DNA of 64,000 nt from Periplaneta americana (lineage: Eukaryota; Arthropoda; Insecta; Blattodea; Blattidae), in the NCBI RefSeq assembly GCF_040183065.1, contig NC_091120.1, positions 183,794,396-183,858,395 of the forward strand, written 5' to 3'. The notes under the pieces are model-generated. The model had not been told where the DNA came from and ran no database searches. It worked only from the letters and a program-made list of their open reading frames with translations. How positions within the stretch are numbered: position 1 is the stretch's first letter; each line of letters opens with the position of its first letter. This document shows, in pieces, positions 1 through 12,175 of this stretch. A program made the translations under genes and the position numbers.

Positions 1-221
1 GAATGATCTGATTAGAAGATATAACTCTCTGTCACTATGAAATGTGATCAGTGATTACTAAGGTTCGGATAAAGTAGCTGTATCAGGATAGCCATCCTTG
101 GTATGTGCGTTTTATTTATAAACATTAATATATATTCAGTTCCTATCGGCTGTACTGCCCATTCACTGATTTTAAAGGCATTTTTTTTAAGGCATATTGG
201 TTCCGTTAAGTACAATATTAA

Positions 222-293
222 TTGATAAAAGAGTTCTATTCAGTCAATACTTAACATATGTTAAGTATTGACTGGATAGAACTCTTTTATCAA
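222..293. repeat. 72-bp near-perfect palindrome
   Basis: Two 36-bp arms meet at the centre ACATATGT (about 257/258) with one mismatch. The matching inner repeat on the right side of the element (about 2028-2070) has only one arm, so the left side appears to have gained a snap-back duplication. Confidence 0.85.
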
Positions 294-771
294 TACTTAA
301 CATATGAAGAGCACAGGAAAAGAACGTGCTTTGTCCACTTTATCAAATTTTTCAGGAGAGCTATTTCAAAGTTTGAAACCGAATTCCATGGATACTAACG
401 GAGATATTAATGAACACTTAAGTCAGTATGAAAGAACAGGTTATCTGAATGAATTTGAATTTAAGTTTGCATCCTTATTTTTTAAAATTGTAGTTTTATT
501 GACATTTACGTAAAGTAATGTCATAAGTTACAGGGAAAAAAAACGTGCTTCTTATGTACGGAAGAATTAATTTTAGATTAAATATTACAAGTAAAGCTGT
601 TTTCTTCCGGAAACGTGTTTGTATGTCTGTTTGTGCGTATTGTGTGTATAGAAATTTTGAATTAACATTCAGAATTTCAAAATCACGGGATTGACAAACC
701 TTTAAATGATAACATAATGTTAAACATTTTCTCTTTCCTTTTTTAACTTTTTCTGTAATGAAGTGGAGTGG

Positions 772-774
772 GGC

Positions 775-833
<59 letters not shown>

Positions 834-996
834 GATCACTTTTGTCACAAAATGCGCAGGGCCTCATAAGAATAAAATAAGATCAATTCTGTCCCAAAAC
901 ACACAAGGTATAATAATAATAAAGATCACTTTTGGCTCAAAATACACATGAACTAATAATAATAAAAATCACTTTTGTCCCAAAATTCACAAAGCC

Positions 997-1054
<58 letters not shown>

Positions 1055-1092
1055 GATCAGTTTTGTGCAATTTTGTCCCAAAATGCACAGGA

Positions 1093-1138
<46 letters not shown>

Positions 1139-1167
1139 CTCACTTTTGACTCAAAATGCACAGAGCC

Positions 1168-1227
<60 letters not shown>

Positions 1228-1310
1228 TAATAACAATGATCACTTTTGTTCCAAACTGCACAGGACCTAATAAAAATAAAAATCACTTTTGACCCAAAAT
1301 GCACAGCCCA
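772..1310. repeat. Compound (AAT)n microsatellite with interspersed 35-40 bp unit
   Basis: Runs of AAT of varying length alternate with about eight diverged copies of a unit containing GATCACTTTTGTCCCAAAAT and GCACAGGGCCTAATAAT. It is a minisatellite whose units are separated by expandable trinucleotide runs. Long Ile, Asn and Tyr frames here are artefacts. Confidence 0.85.
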
Positions 1311-2111
1311 GTCTAGTGTGGAAGGTTTGAGTAAAACACTCTATCTTCGTGTCCACGAAATTCCTTCAAAATCTAGAGGTCCTAATACTTTTCCTTCGAT
1401 ATTACCAGAGAAGTTTCTTTGTTAGAAATAATGTTACCGATATTTAAATTATTAGCGGATATAAAATAAGTTATTCAAAATAATTTGTGTTTTGCCTCTG
1501 TAAGCAGGACATGGGTATTCTTCAGATTGCTGCTCTCGAAATCGCAGTGAAGCTCTCACCACCGATGAAATCCTAGTTCCATTACACATATCACGATGTT
1601 GAATGAGGTGAGGGTGTTCTTTTGTGATGATTACCCCTCTGATGGGCCTTGTAAGAAATAAATATTTCCTCAAATATTTCTTCTGCAGAAATGACTCCCA
1701 ACTTCCCATCATACCTCGATTGAACACCACAACATCAAAAGGCGTAGGCTTACTTCGAGCTTGTACCATGATCCGCACCCAACCCATTGGAAGTTCTGCT
1801 ACTGCTTTTGTATTAGTTAGTCCTATATTTTATTACATTCCATAAACGAATGTTTCATTCTTTTCATAAGTTTCAAAATCTAAAATCTCTTGTAGCACTT
1901 CGACTATTCACATTATCACACTGGTCGATTAATAACTTTAAACTACATGGAATCCTGCATCTCATAGCATGCATAACTCATTTTTGAAAAAAAGTGGACA
2001 AAGCACGTTCTTTTCCTGTGCTCTTCATATGTTAAGTATTGACTGAATAGAACTCTTTTATCAATTAACATTCACTGATGTTTTAGCTAGGGAGTGGTGA
2101 GCACTCTTCCC

Positions 2112-2217
2112 AGCAGGTAGAGTTTTAGCTAGTGGAAGGGGGTAGCGTTTACTTGCCTTGATTTACTTCAGACTAAGTAAACACTACCCCCTTCCACTTG
2201 ATAAAACTCTACCTGCT
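2112..2217. repeat. Inverted repeat (hairpin), about 42-bp arms
   Basis: Arm 2112-2153 (AGCAGGTAGAGTTTTAGCTA...) pairs with 2175-2217 (...AACTCTACCTGCT) around a ~21-bp loop. It lies next to the right end of the fold-back element and has no left-end counterpart. Confidence 0.8.
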
Positions 2218-2413
2218 GATGCCTATCCTAATACAACTACTTTATCCGAATCTCAGTGATTACTATGATTTTATACAGCTGTTCAAACTTTAAATGTTCG
2301 CTCACAGAAACCGGCAAGAAACGATATATCATATTTTATTATAGATTTATTAATTTGTCATACAGAATAATATCTGTAATATTGATAATTAATATTTGAG
2401 GAGAAAAATTCGC

Positions 2414-2485
2414 TCCAGCGCCGGGGATCGAAACCAGCTCCTTGGTTCTATGTACCAAGTGCTCTGACCACTAAGCTACGCCGAA
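2414..2485 (-). ncRNA. tRNA-like body, unit 1 (degenerate)
   Basis: Same 72-bp layout as its neighbours, but the T arm (B box) is damaged: plus strand reads CGAAACCAGC where the others read CGAACCCGGG. The A box and the five-T run behind it remain. Likely not transcribed. Confidence 0.5.
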
Positions 2486-2769
2486 TTCAATCCACAGCAC
2501 CGGATCGAACCTTCCTCCTTCAATGTTTCCCTTTGTGGCCTGACTCCAAGTTAGGCATATATGTTGACGTATATGTCCAATGTCAACTGCCATTATACTA
2601 GGAGCGCACTCAGCTGAGTGACTTGTTTGGCCAGGATTCCGCAGTTAAGTGCACAGTAATCTGTACAGACATATGCACTGCAGCTATGAGAATATTATAG
2701 ATTTATTAATTTGTCATACAGAATAATATCTGTAATATTGACAATTCATATTTGAGGAGAAAAATTCGC

Positions 2770-2841
2770 TTCGGCGCCGGGGATCGAACCCGGGTCCTTG
2801 GTTCTACGTACCAAGTGCTCTGACCACTAAGCTACGCCGAA
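2770..2841 (-). ncRNA. tRNA-like body, unit 2 (best preserved)
   Basis: Acceptor arms TTCGGCG and CGCCGAA pair perfectly. The A box (TAGCTTAGTGG) and B box (GGTTCGATCC) match the Pol III consensus. The T stem CCGGG/CCCGG is intact, and five Ts follow about 6 bases after the body. The anticodon arm CTTGG/CCAAG closes a 9-base loop (or 6 bp plus 7 bases without U33), so it is not a decoding tRNA. Most likely a tRNA-derived Pol III unit. Confidence 0.6.
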
Positions 2842-3125
2842 TTCAATCCACAGCACCGGATGGAACTCTTCTCCTTCAATGTTTCCCTTTGTGGCCTGAC
2901 TCCAAGTTAGGCATATATATTGACGTATATGTCCAATGTCAACTGCCATTATACTAGGAGCGCACTCAGCTGAGTGACTTGTTTGGCCGGGATTCCGCAG
3001 TTAAGTGCACAGTAATCTGTACAGACATATGCACTGCAGCTATGAGAATATTATAGATTTATTAATTTGTCATACAGAATAATATCTGTAATATTGACAA
3101 TTCATATTTGAGGAGAAAAATTCGC

Positions 3126-3196
3126 TCCGGCGCCGGGGATCGAACCCGGGTCCTTGGCTCTACGTACCAAGCGCTCTGACCACTAGCTACGCCGAA
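3126..3196 (-). ncRNA. tRNA-like body, unit 3 (1-bp deletion)
   Basis: 71 bp: one base is lost between the D-stem and A-box core (plus strand CCACTAGC instead of CCACTAAGC). B box and five-T run are intact. Confidence 0.55.
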
Positions 3197-3479
3197 TTCA
3201 ATCCACAGCACCGGATGGAACTCTTCTCCTTCAATGTTTCCCTTTGTGGCCTGACTCCAAGTTAGGCATATATGTTGACGTATATGTCCAATATCAACTG
3301 CCATTATACTAGGAGCACACTCAGCTGAGTGACTTGTTTGGCCGGGATTCCGCAGTTAATGCACAGTAATCTGTACAGACATATGCACTGCAGCTATGAG
3401 AATATTTTAGATTTATTAATTTGTCATACAGAATAATATCTGTAATATTGACAATTCATATTTGAGGAGAAAAATTCGC

Positions 3480-3551
3480 TCCGGCACCGGGGATCGAACC
3501 CGGGTCCTTGGTTCTACGTACCAAGCGCTCTGACCACTAAGCTACGCCGAA
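3480..3551 (-). ncRNA. tRNA-like body, unit 4
   Basis: A and B boxes and the five-T run are intact. One change in the 3' acceptor strand (plus CCGGCACC), shared with units 5 and 7, shows these copies descend from one another. Confidence 0.55.
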
Positions 3552-3834
3552 TTCAATCCACAGCACCGGATCGAACTCTCCTCCTTCAATGTTTCCCTTT
3601 GTGGCCTGACTCCAAGTTAGGCATATATGTTGACGTATATGTCCAATATCAACTGCCATTATACTAGGAGCACACTCAGCTGAGTGACTTGTTTGGCCGG
3701 GATTCCGCAGTTAATGCACAGTAATCTGTACAGACATATGCACTGCGGCTATGAGAATATTTTAGATTTATTAATTTGTCATACAGAATAATATCTGTAA
3801 TATTGACAATTCATATTTGAGGAGAAAAATTCGC

Positions 3835-3906
3835 TCCGGCACCGGGGATCGAACCCGGGTCCTTGGTTCTACGTACCAAGCGCTCTGACCACTAAGCTAC
3901 GCCGAA
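3835..3906 (-). ncRNA. tRNA-like body, unit 5
   Basis: Same as unit 4, including the shared acceptor change; A box, B box and five-T run present. Confidence 0.55.
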
Positions 3907-4189
3907 TTCAATCCACAGCACCGGATGGAACTCTTCTCCTTCAATGTTTCCCTTTGTGGCCTGACTCCAAGTTAGGCATATATGTTGACGTATATGTCCA
4001 ATATCAACTGCCATTATACTAGGAGCACACTCAGCTGAGTGACTTGTTTGGCCGGGATTCCGCAGTTAATGCACAGTAATCTGTACAGACATATGCACTG
4101 CGGCTATGAGAATATTTTAGATTTATTAATTTGTCAAACAGAATAATATCTGTAATATTGACAATTCATATTTGAGGAGAAAAATTCGC

Positions 4190-4261
4190 TCCGGCAACGG
4201 GGATCGAACCCGGGTCCTTGGTTCTACGTACCAAGCGCTCTGACCACTAAGCTACGCCGAA
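4190..4261 (-). ncRNA. tRNA-like body, unit 6
   Basis: As unit 4 with one further change in the outer T stem (plus CCGGCAACGG). A and B boxes and five-T run present. Confidence 0.55.
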
Positions 4262-4459
4262 TTCAATCCACAGCACCGGATGGAACTCTTCTCCTTCAAT
4301 GTTTCCCTTTGTGGCCTGACTCCAAGTTAGGCATATATGTTGACGTATATGTCCAATATCAACTGCCATTATACTAGGAGCACACTCAGCTGAGTGACTT
4401 GTTTGGCCGGGATTCCGCAGTTAATGCACAGTAATCTGTACAGACATATGCACTGCAGC

Positions 4460-4531
4460 TCCGGCACCGGGGATCGAACCCGGGTCCTTGGTTCTACGTA
4501 CCAAGCGCTCTGACCACTAAGCTACGCCGAA
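4460..4531 (-). ncRNA. tRNA-like body, unit 7 (terminator lost)
   Basis: The body is complete with both boxes, but a deletion of about 90 bp fuses GCACTGCAG directly to the acceptor end, so the five-T run and AT-rich segment are missing. It is the first unit in the direction of minus-strand reading. Confidence 0.5.
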
Positions 4532-4642
4532 TTCAATCCACAGCACCGGATCGAACCTTCCTCCTTCAATGTTTCCCTTTGTGGCCTGACTCCAAGTTAG
4601 GCATATATGTTGACGTATATGTCGAATTTCAACTGCCATTTT

Positions 4643-5296
<654 letters not shown>

Positions 5297-5345
5297 TTAA
5301 CTCTCCTCCTCTGTATCATCAACGGCCTACTACCTGCATTTTAGA

Positions 5346-6607
5346 CAGTGGCGGTTCCTCGGGGGAGGGAAAGGAGGAACGTCCTCCTCACATTTTCTTC
5401 TTTTGAAAGTAAATACCAAATAAAATATGTGCCTTGAAATTCGAGGAAGATTCGATAATTTTTAAGTTCACAGCTATAAGAAAAACTAGGTTGATCGAGT
5501 TTTAAACGTCGCGCGCTCATGTGCTGTAGAAAACTGTGAGAAAGATGCGAGATTGTCTGTGTAGAGGAAAGGCACTCCATTCCTCCTCTACTGCAGTTAA
5601 CACACATAGACAACAGCGCACTAACGGCCAGAGAAAGAAGCAGAGTTTTAAAGCAAGTAAATGAACGGAGAGGGAGGAGATCCTCCTCTGAATCAGCCAT
5701 GGGCGGGAAATAGAAACCGACTGGTCGTGCAGCAAGCTCGCTACCGCTGCCACCTAACGATGTTGCATTCAACCGGACTATAACACATCTAGGAGGAGAC
5801 ACAACAAAAGCAGTTTTAATGCAACGCTATGAAAGACACCATGTAAACTTTTTTTTTTTAATTATAAATCAAAAATATTATTCATTGCACTTTATATAGG
5901 CTACTATTCATGGTTTGAAACTTTCGTGGATATTTGAAAGTTAAAGTCGGGTTAATGTAAAACAAAGAGGAAGTAGTTTTACGTAGTTGGCCCCTGAAAT
6001 TTACTTCTATTCATTGTTTACTAGACAGGGCAACAGCCAAGTTGTCAGTTTTGTACAAATATATTTGAAACTGAAGGTAGTACTCCAAACTACATCATTT
6101 TTAACATAAAAAATTAATCAGCCACCGGCAGCTTTGAACCGACATTCTTCAAAAGCATGTGATACTGAACTTGTAAAATGTACATGTGGCAACACAGACC
6201 ACGTGGGTGGGTGCAGTGTTCTCGCTTTCCTCAGATTATTTCCCGTTCCCATTTCCATTTCCGTAAAACGGTTCTGGTTATGAGTTAGTAGCTAGTCTCT
6301 TCCAACACGTGTGATGCCGTAGTGTGCTCGAAAAATGCTACGAGGTTGTGAATTTCCTTGTAATTTTTAACTTGTGCAATTATTCAACAATGAATGGAAG
6401 TGAAAAAATAATATATTTTGGACAATTTAGGAAACTCAGTTTACAAGAACAGATTATTGCTATACAGAAGGGAAGGCCAACCCCAGCACTACCTGGTCTT
6501 ACATGTATGCATGTAGGCTAATTTGTAGCATGTTTCATTCAAGAAGGTGTCATTTCGTGCTGTTAACTTATTTCCTCCTCTTAAGAAATATGCAGGAGCC
6601 GCCACTG
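5346..6607. mobile_element. Non-autonomous hAT element in GST intron 2
   Basis: Termini CAGTGGCGGTTCCT and its inverted partner AGGAGCCGCCACTG are flanked by the 8-bp duplication ATTTTAGA (5338-5345 and 6608-6615). The CAGTG start and 8-bp duplication are diagnostic for hAT. At 1,262 bp it lacks a transposase; a short plus-strand frame (about 6390-6510, containing LSLQEQIIAIQKGRPTP) may be a leftover N-terminus. It makes up about three quarters of GST intron 2. Confidence 0.88.
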
Positions 6608-6829
6608 ATTTTAGACATACAAACCATGTATGCAGGAGAGCATATTTAAATGACTTTATGGCCATTTTCGACAACAGTTTTTGAATCACTGTTAATATTG
6701 ATATATACATTCATTTTGTCCTTGTTTAAAGTGTTCAAAGATGGTTGTACCACCTTAAGAACACCACAAACCTGTCAATCTCATTTTTGGTGGGAGAGAA
6801 AGAGAAGAAAGAAAGAAAAAATTGACTTA

Positions 6830-7494
<665 letters not shown>

Positions 7495-8084
7495 CTGGGT
7501 GTTCAGTTCAAAGTGTGTCATGGCTCGCTGTATGCCGTCATGTGGCTAGCCGATGAGCCTAGAGAATTCAATCTTCCTACACTTCCGCAGAAGTGTATAA
7601 CCTATGAGGCAGAGAAGTTGCCTAGCAAGTACGGCGTTCATTCTGAAGAGTACGTACCGATACGTATGGTAACGCCGGTAGTGGCAGGAATGTGAACTGT
7701 TTGGAAATACGTACTGTCGGGATATGGGGAGAGGGTTAAGACGATTACTCACGTATTTGTTGACATTAACTTCGGCGGTCAACATGGACACGGAGCATTT
7801 GATTTGTGTTGTGGAATGTTACCGTATGCAACCGATGATAACAAATACCCTGCGTACGACTTGCCGCCGCAAAACACAGTTCGAAAGAGGTTATGGTAGC
7901 ACACAGACCGTACAGACCGCCATCTGTTGCTACGACGTTCAATTTATACCGTACACGTTCTCAAGTTCAGATTAAAGAACGCCTTAAATAATAGGCAACT
8001 TCTCTAACATATAAGCTGAAACTCGCTTCAAATCGGTGACCCAACAACAGTGACGTCATGACACACTTTGAAATGAACACCTAG
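7495..8084. mobile_element. 590-bp TA-flanked MITE (Tc1/mariner type), copy 1
   Basis: Inverted ends start CTGGGTGTTCAGTTCAAAGT and close with ACACTTTGAAATGAACACCTAG, with TA on both sides. A near-identical copy in the opposite orientation is at 57,845-58,433. No transposase is present. Lies in GST intron 1. Confidence 0.85.
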
Positions 8085-8314
8085 TATTGTTAGTACAACA
8101 GGAAGTCAAGGGTATAACCACAGTCTAGTATATACAGTCACGAAGCTCTCAATTGGTAGCAAATATGCATCCATAGATAGTTGCTAACCAATAGGATCAC
8201 TAATATCGCCTCATTACAGACAATGCGAAATAGTACCGGGACAGTCTATTGTTCCTAATACTCTCACAACTCAAACTTCGTGACTGTATATACTAGACTG
8301 TGGTATAACTACGA

Positions 8315-8572
8315 GTCCACACCTGTGGAGTAACGGTCAGCGCGTCTGGCCGCGAAACAAGGTGGCCCGGGTTTGAATCCCGGTTGGGGCAAGTTACCTG
8401 GTTGAGGTTTTTTCCGGGGTTTTCCCTCAACCCAATATGAGCAAATGCTGGGTAACTTTCGGTGCTGGACCCCGGACTCATTTCACCGGCATTATCACCT
8501 TCATTTCATTCAGACGCTAAATAACCTGAGATGTTGATACAGCGTCGTAAAAAACCCAATAAAATAAAAAAA
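8315..8572 (+). mobile_element. tRNA-derived SINE (family A), full length
   Basis: The head has a Pol III B box (GGGTTTGAATCCCGG) and a tRNA-like A-box region (GTGGAGTAACGGTCAGCGCG). It is followed by a conserved body (ACCTGGTTGAGG, CTAAATAACCTGAGATGTTG) and an A-rich tail. The 13-bp duplication GGTATAACTACGA flanks it (8302-8314, 8573-8585). Other copies are at 25,304 and 36,489. It lies in GST intron 1, antisense to the gene. Confidence 0.9.
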
Positions 8573-8585
8573 GGTATAACTACGA

Positions 8586-8957
8586 CAAAATCGAAACAGA
8601 AAAATATTTGCATAAGCCAGAGAATTATCGAACTTAAATACTTACTTAAACTAGATGACAAATTAAATTACATGATTACTTTATGAACTAGTTACAATTG
8701 TGAATTTCAATATATATCCTGGGACACTGTGCGTCCTAAAATAAGATGTTTCACTTTGGATTTGAAAGTGTAAGGTCGGGCAGCCCTTACAGGGTTCCAG
8801 TTTAATATTTCACGTCATAAGTGATCATAAAACATTATATTTTTTCGCGGCTTAACTTATGATTGTCATTAATGAAACACACATTAAAACATAATATATG
8901 TTAAACATTTATAAACATACTTAAACGTGCTCTCAAAATTATAGAACATACATAATA
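8586..8957. other. GST intron 1, middle part
   Basis: AT-rich intron between the SINE and the mariner; nothing recognised. Confidence 0.6.
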
Positions 8958-9119
8958 CGAGGGCTATTCATAAAGTAACTTCCGTTTTCGTACAGCGTGC
9001 ATAACAACAGAGACAGTGGCGCCACTCTTGCGGTGGAGTGTACCTTGAAGCAGTACGCGTCGAGCAGCTTCAGAGTCAAGGTCGTGTCTTTGTTCTTCTC
9101 TGAGCCACGTGCTGTCAAA

Positions 9120-10527
9120 ATGTGTGCTGCAATCGCAAGTCCCGCCAGGTGTGAGGTATGTTCTGTAATAAGATTTCTTGTGGCCAAAAACTGTAAAGCT
9201 AGTGAAATCCATCGCCAACTTCGTGAAGTTTATGGGCCAGACGTAATGAGTGAAGGTGGTGTAAGACAATGGTGCCGTATGTTCAAAAATGGGCGAATCA
9301 ATGTCCATGATGAAGAGAGAAGTGGTCGACTGAGTATCGTGAATGCAGATCTGATTCGTTTGGTTGACGAAAGGGTTAGACCAAACCGCAGGTTCACCAT
9401 GTCGGAGCTTAGTGAGGATTTTCCACAGATTAGTCATACTCTTCGGTACAAAGTGATTACCGAAGATTTGGGCTACCGAAAATTTTTGCCAGATGGGTGC
9501 CTAAACTCCTTTCTGAGGAACAAAAGGCTCAGTGGATGGGAGCAGCACTGTCCTTTCTTGAGCATTATGAAAGAGAAGGTGATGCCTTTCTCGATCAGAT
9601 TGTGACAGGAGATGAGACTTGGGTGCGGTATGTGAATGCAGAAACAAAGCTTCAATCAATGCAGTGAGGCCATACTCCCCGAAAAAACCCAGAAAGTGTC
9701 GTCAAACACTTTCCACGAGGAAACTTATGGCAACTGTCTTCTGGGATAGAAAAGGAATTTTGCTAGTGGAGTTCTTGGAGAGGAATGCCACAATTAACGC
9801 TGAGCGTTACTGTAACACACTAACAAACTTGAAAAGGGCCATTCAAAACAAACGTCGTGGCATGGTGAGCTCTGGGGTGATTTTCCTGCATGACAACGCC
9901 CAGCCGCATACTTTGCGTCATACTGTGACCAAACCTCAAGAGTCCAACTGGGAAGTATTGGATCATCCTCCCTATAGCCCAGATTTGGGGTGATTTTCCT
10001 GCATGACAACGCCCAGCCGCATACAGTGCGTCATACTGTGACCAAGCCTCAAGAGTCCAACTGGGAAGTATTGGATCATCCTCCCTATAGCCCAGATTTG
10101 GGGTGATTTTCCTGCATGACAACGCCCAGCCGCATACAGTGCGTCATACTGTGACCAAACCTCAAGAGTCCAACTGGGAAGTATTGGATCATCCTCCCTA
10201 TAGCTCAGATTTGGGGTGATTTTCCTGCATGACAGCGCCCAGCCGCATACAGTGCGTCATACTGTGACCAAACCTCAAGAGTCCAACTGGGAAGTATTGG
10301 ATCATCCTCCCTATAGCCCAGATTTGGCGCCTAGCAATTACCATCTCTTCATGCACATGAAGACGTGGCTTGGCTCGAAGTGCTTTGACGATGACGAAGA
10401 GTTGAAAACCAGCGTCGTAGGTTGGCTTCAGTTGCAGGTGGCCGAATTCTATGATTGCGGAATTTCAAAGCTCGTCAAACGCTACGACAAGTGTCTCAAT
10501 GTGACTGGAAACTATGTGGAAAAATGA
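9120..10527 (+). pseudogene. mariner transposase, frameshifted and internally duplicated
   Basis: From the ATG at 9120 the frame encodes the paired helix-turn-helix DNA-binding part (CEVCSVIRFLVAKNCKASEI, then GGVRQWCRMFKNGR and HDEERSGRLS). A one-base shift near 9485 moves it to the frame of SEEQKAQWMGAALSFLEHYE and the first catalytic Asp in GDETWVRYVN (about 9610). Further shifts follow. The second catalytic block (FLHDNAQPH) and third (YSPDLAPSNYHLF) survive in the last repeat copy, where about 103 codons to the stop at 10,525 remain open. Spacing of the second and third Asp is as in D34D mariners. Not functional. Confidence 0.9.
9874..10325 (+). repeat. Four tandem copies of a 113-bp piece of transposase
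   Basis: GGGGTGATTTTCCTGCATGA recurs at 9874, 9987, 10,100 and 10,213, exactly 113 bp apart and almost unchanged. Each copy encodes the second catalytic Asp block up to the third. 113 is not a multiple of three, so the expansion itself breaks the frame. Confidence 0.95.
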
Positions 10528-10743
10528 ACTAGAGTGTATACTTTCAAACGTATTTTAACCCAATTCTGTAATGTCATTCACAGGTTTGTAAAAAATAAAC
10601 GGAAGTTACTTTATGAATAGCCCTCGTACATATATTGAAACAATTGTAAGACCCATTTGTTAAATATTTTGTTACCTACTATATTATTCTACATTATTCT
10701 TAACATAAAATTATCCCTCAAATATTCATCATCACCATCATCA

Positions 10744-10916
<173 letters not shown>

Positions 10917-11298
10917 CTGCAAAAATGAAACCACTACACATATAAATATTACAATAAAATTAAACTCAAATTATTGAAAATTTTGTAAAGTCTGAGTAAA
11001 AACAAAAATTACTGACTTTGCTTCTAATCTAAAAAAAAATATTAAAAGACACTTCCACTACAATTTTTCAACAGTTGCTCCACATTAATGAAGATTCAGT
11101 ACATGGATTCTCCACATTTTTACCACAGGTTTCAATTGACTGAAGTAGCTGCATTTCGAACACGCCATCTTGGACTAATTATGTTATGTTTGCCATTCAT
11201 AACTGATATGTCTTAGACCAGAGGTCATCAGCTAGGCACTGCATGGTTTAGAGAAAAGAGAAGTGGTTTCAACAGTGCAGTGTCGTACGAGTAGTTTC
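10917..11298. other. Upstream flank or 5' intron of GST
   Basis: AT-rich; the splice acceptor at 10,917-10,918 implies this is intron. No untranslated exon could be pinned down. Confidence 0.5.
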
Positions 11299-12167
11299 CA
11301 GTGGTGTAGCATAAAATTTTGAGCAGAGAAAGCTACATCAAATTGTCTTCCATGTACATATGAGAAAACGTACTGCAAAAATATAGTCTTAAAATAAATA
11401 GTAATCAATGTCAAGTCAACAGTCGAAGATTGGTTGGAACCTCGTAAGTAATACCAATAAGGCATCACCTCAAATAGTACGTAGTAAATTATGATTTCAT
11501 GGTTTACACATATCTCTAACAAATAGACAGGTATAGGTATAATTTAACACTAGCTCACTTTCTGTCATATTTAGAGAAATCACAATATTAACGGTCAATA
11601 AATACAGTATTAGTAATTACGTAAGTATGCGTCTGTTTTGGTTGTGTCCTTCATTGACAGCAAGGGAGTCGGTCGTTTCTTTTTAAATTACACTTTTGTT
11701 CATAAGTCAGTCTTGATAATGGAATTGTCCTAAAAATTCAAGTAAATTAGTGCCAGCAACTGTTATTTCACTCATTATTAATTATATCAGCCACAATGCA
11801 CACTAACACTTCAACTAAACACAACTCACGAAAGGGATAACTCGGAAGCTAAATTCTTTTCAATGTTAAAGCTAGCTTCTTGCGAGCCTTGCGACCAGGG
11901 TAGTTTTGTTAGAAAGAGATGGAAAATCTGCGGGGTGGTTTACACAGAAGAATGAGAGGATTGGAAGCTGGTATGTGCAGGCTTTATGTTTACTGCTGCA
12001 TCACAAATCATCCTTAGCTGCCGCATCACAATATTTAACACCTAACTTAAATATAAATTGTATTAAAATTAATAAATAATTTTGTTCATAAACTGCAGGT
12101 TTGTTATAAAAATTATTATAAACTGGGCAAGCTGAGCTTTTTAGCTTACATTAACGCTACGCCACTG
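11299..12167. mobile_element. hAT-type MITE upstream of the GST start exon
   Basis: Ends CAGTGGTGTAGCATAA and TTAACGCTACGCCACTG are inverted and flanked by the 8-bp duplication GTAGTTTC (11,291-11,298 and 12,168-12,175). 869 bp without transposase. Its left edge is about 390 bp upstream of the GST start codon. Confidence 0.87.
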
Positions 12168-12175
12168 GTAGTTTC

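Larger units (their letters stand above)
61..2253. mobile_element. Fold-back DNA element with 36-bp terminal inverted repeats
   Basis: The ends match as inverted repeats for about 36 bp with four mismatches (left end begins AGGTTCGGATAAAGTAG). Both sides are flanked by the direct repeat CAGTGATTACTA (49-60 and 2254-2265), a 12-bp target duplication. A second inverted pair lies inside (about 222-345 against 1988-2080). No transposase is recognisable; a 69-codon frame at 304-513 is unidentified. A 12-bp duplication fits none of the common animal DNA transposon superfamilies well, so the class is left open. It probably lies in the last intron of the GST gene. Confidence 0.75.
2339..4642. repeat. 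Tandem array of ~355-bp units with tRNA-like bodies
   Basis: The landmark AGATTTATTAATTTGTCA recurs at 2343, 2699, 3055, 3409, 3764 and 4119, giving periods of 354-356 bp. A seventh unit, starting at about 4460, is internally deleted and joins straight into the tRNA-like body. Units are nearly identical. Read on the minus strand, each holds a 72-bp tRNA-like body and then a ~280-bp unique part. A related unit, folded back on itself, is at 17,366-17,764. The array shares the strand of the GST gene and probably lies in its third intron. Confidence 0.9.
8958..10626 (+). mobile_element. mariner element with expanded transposase gene
   Basis: Inverted ends CGAGGGCTATTCATAAAGTA / ACTTTATGAATAGCCCTCG run for about 32 bp, with TA duplicated at 8956-8957 and 10,627-10,628. 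At 1,669 bp it is longer than a usual mariner (~1.3 kb) because of three extra 113-bp copies inside the transposase gene. It fills nearly half of GST intron 1, in opposite orientation to the gene. Confidence 0.93.

Noticed and set aside
772-1270. Long poly-Ile, poly-Asn and poly-Tyr open frames
   Set aside because: They are translations of (AAT)n microsatellites and end with the repeats.
2414-4531. Functional tRNA genes on the minus strand
   Set aside because: A and B boxes are good, but the anticodon loop is 9 bases (or 7 without U33), so no valid anticodon can be assigned. Kept as tRNA-like units.
5341-5802. 153-codon minus-strand ORF as a gene
   Set aside because: It begins at the terminal inverted repeat of a hAT element, has no motif, and overlaps non-coding MITE sequence.
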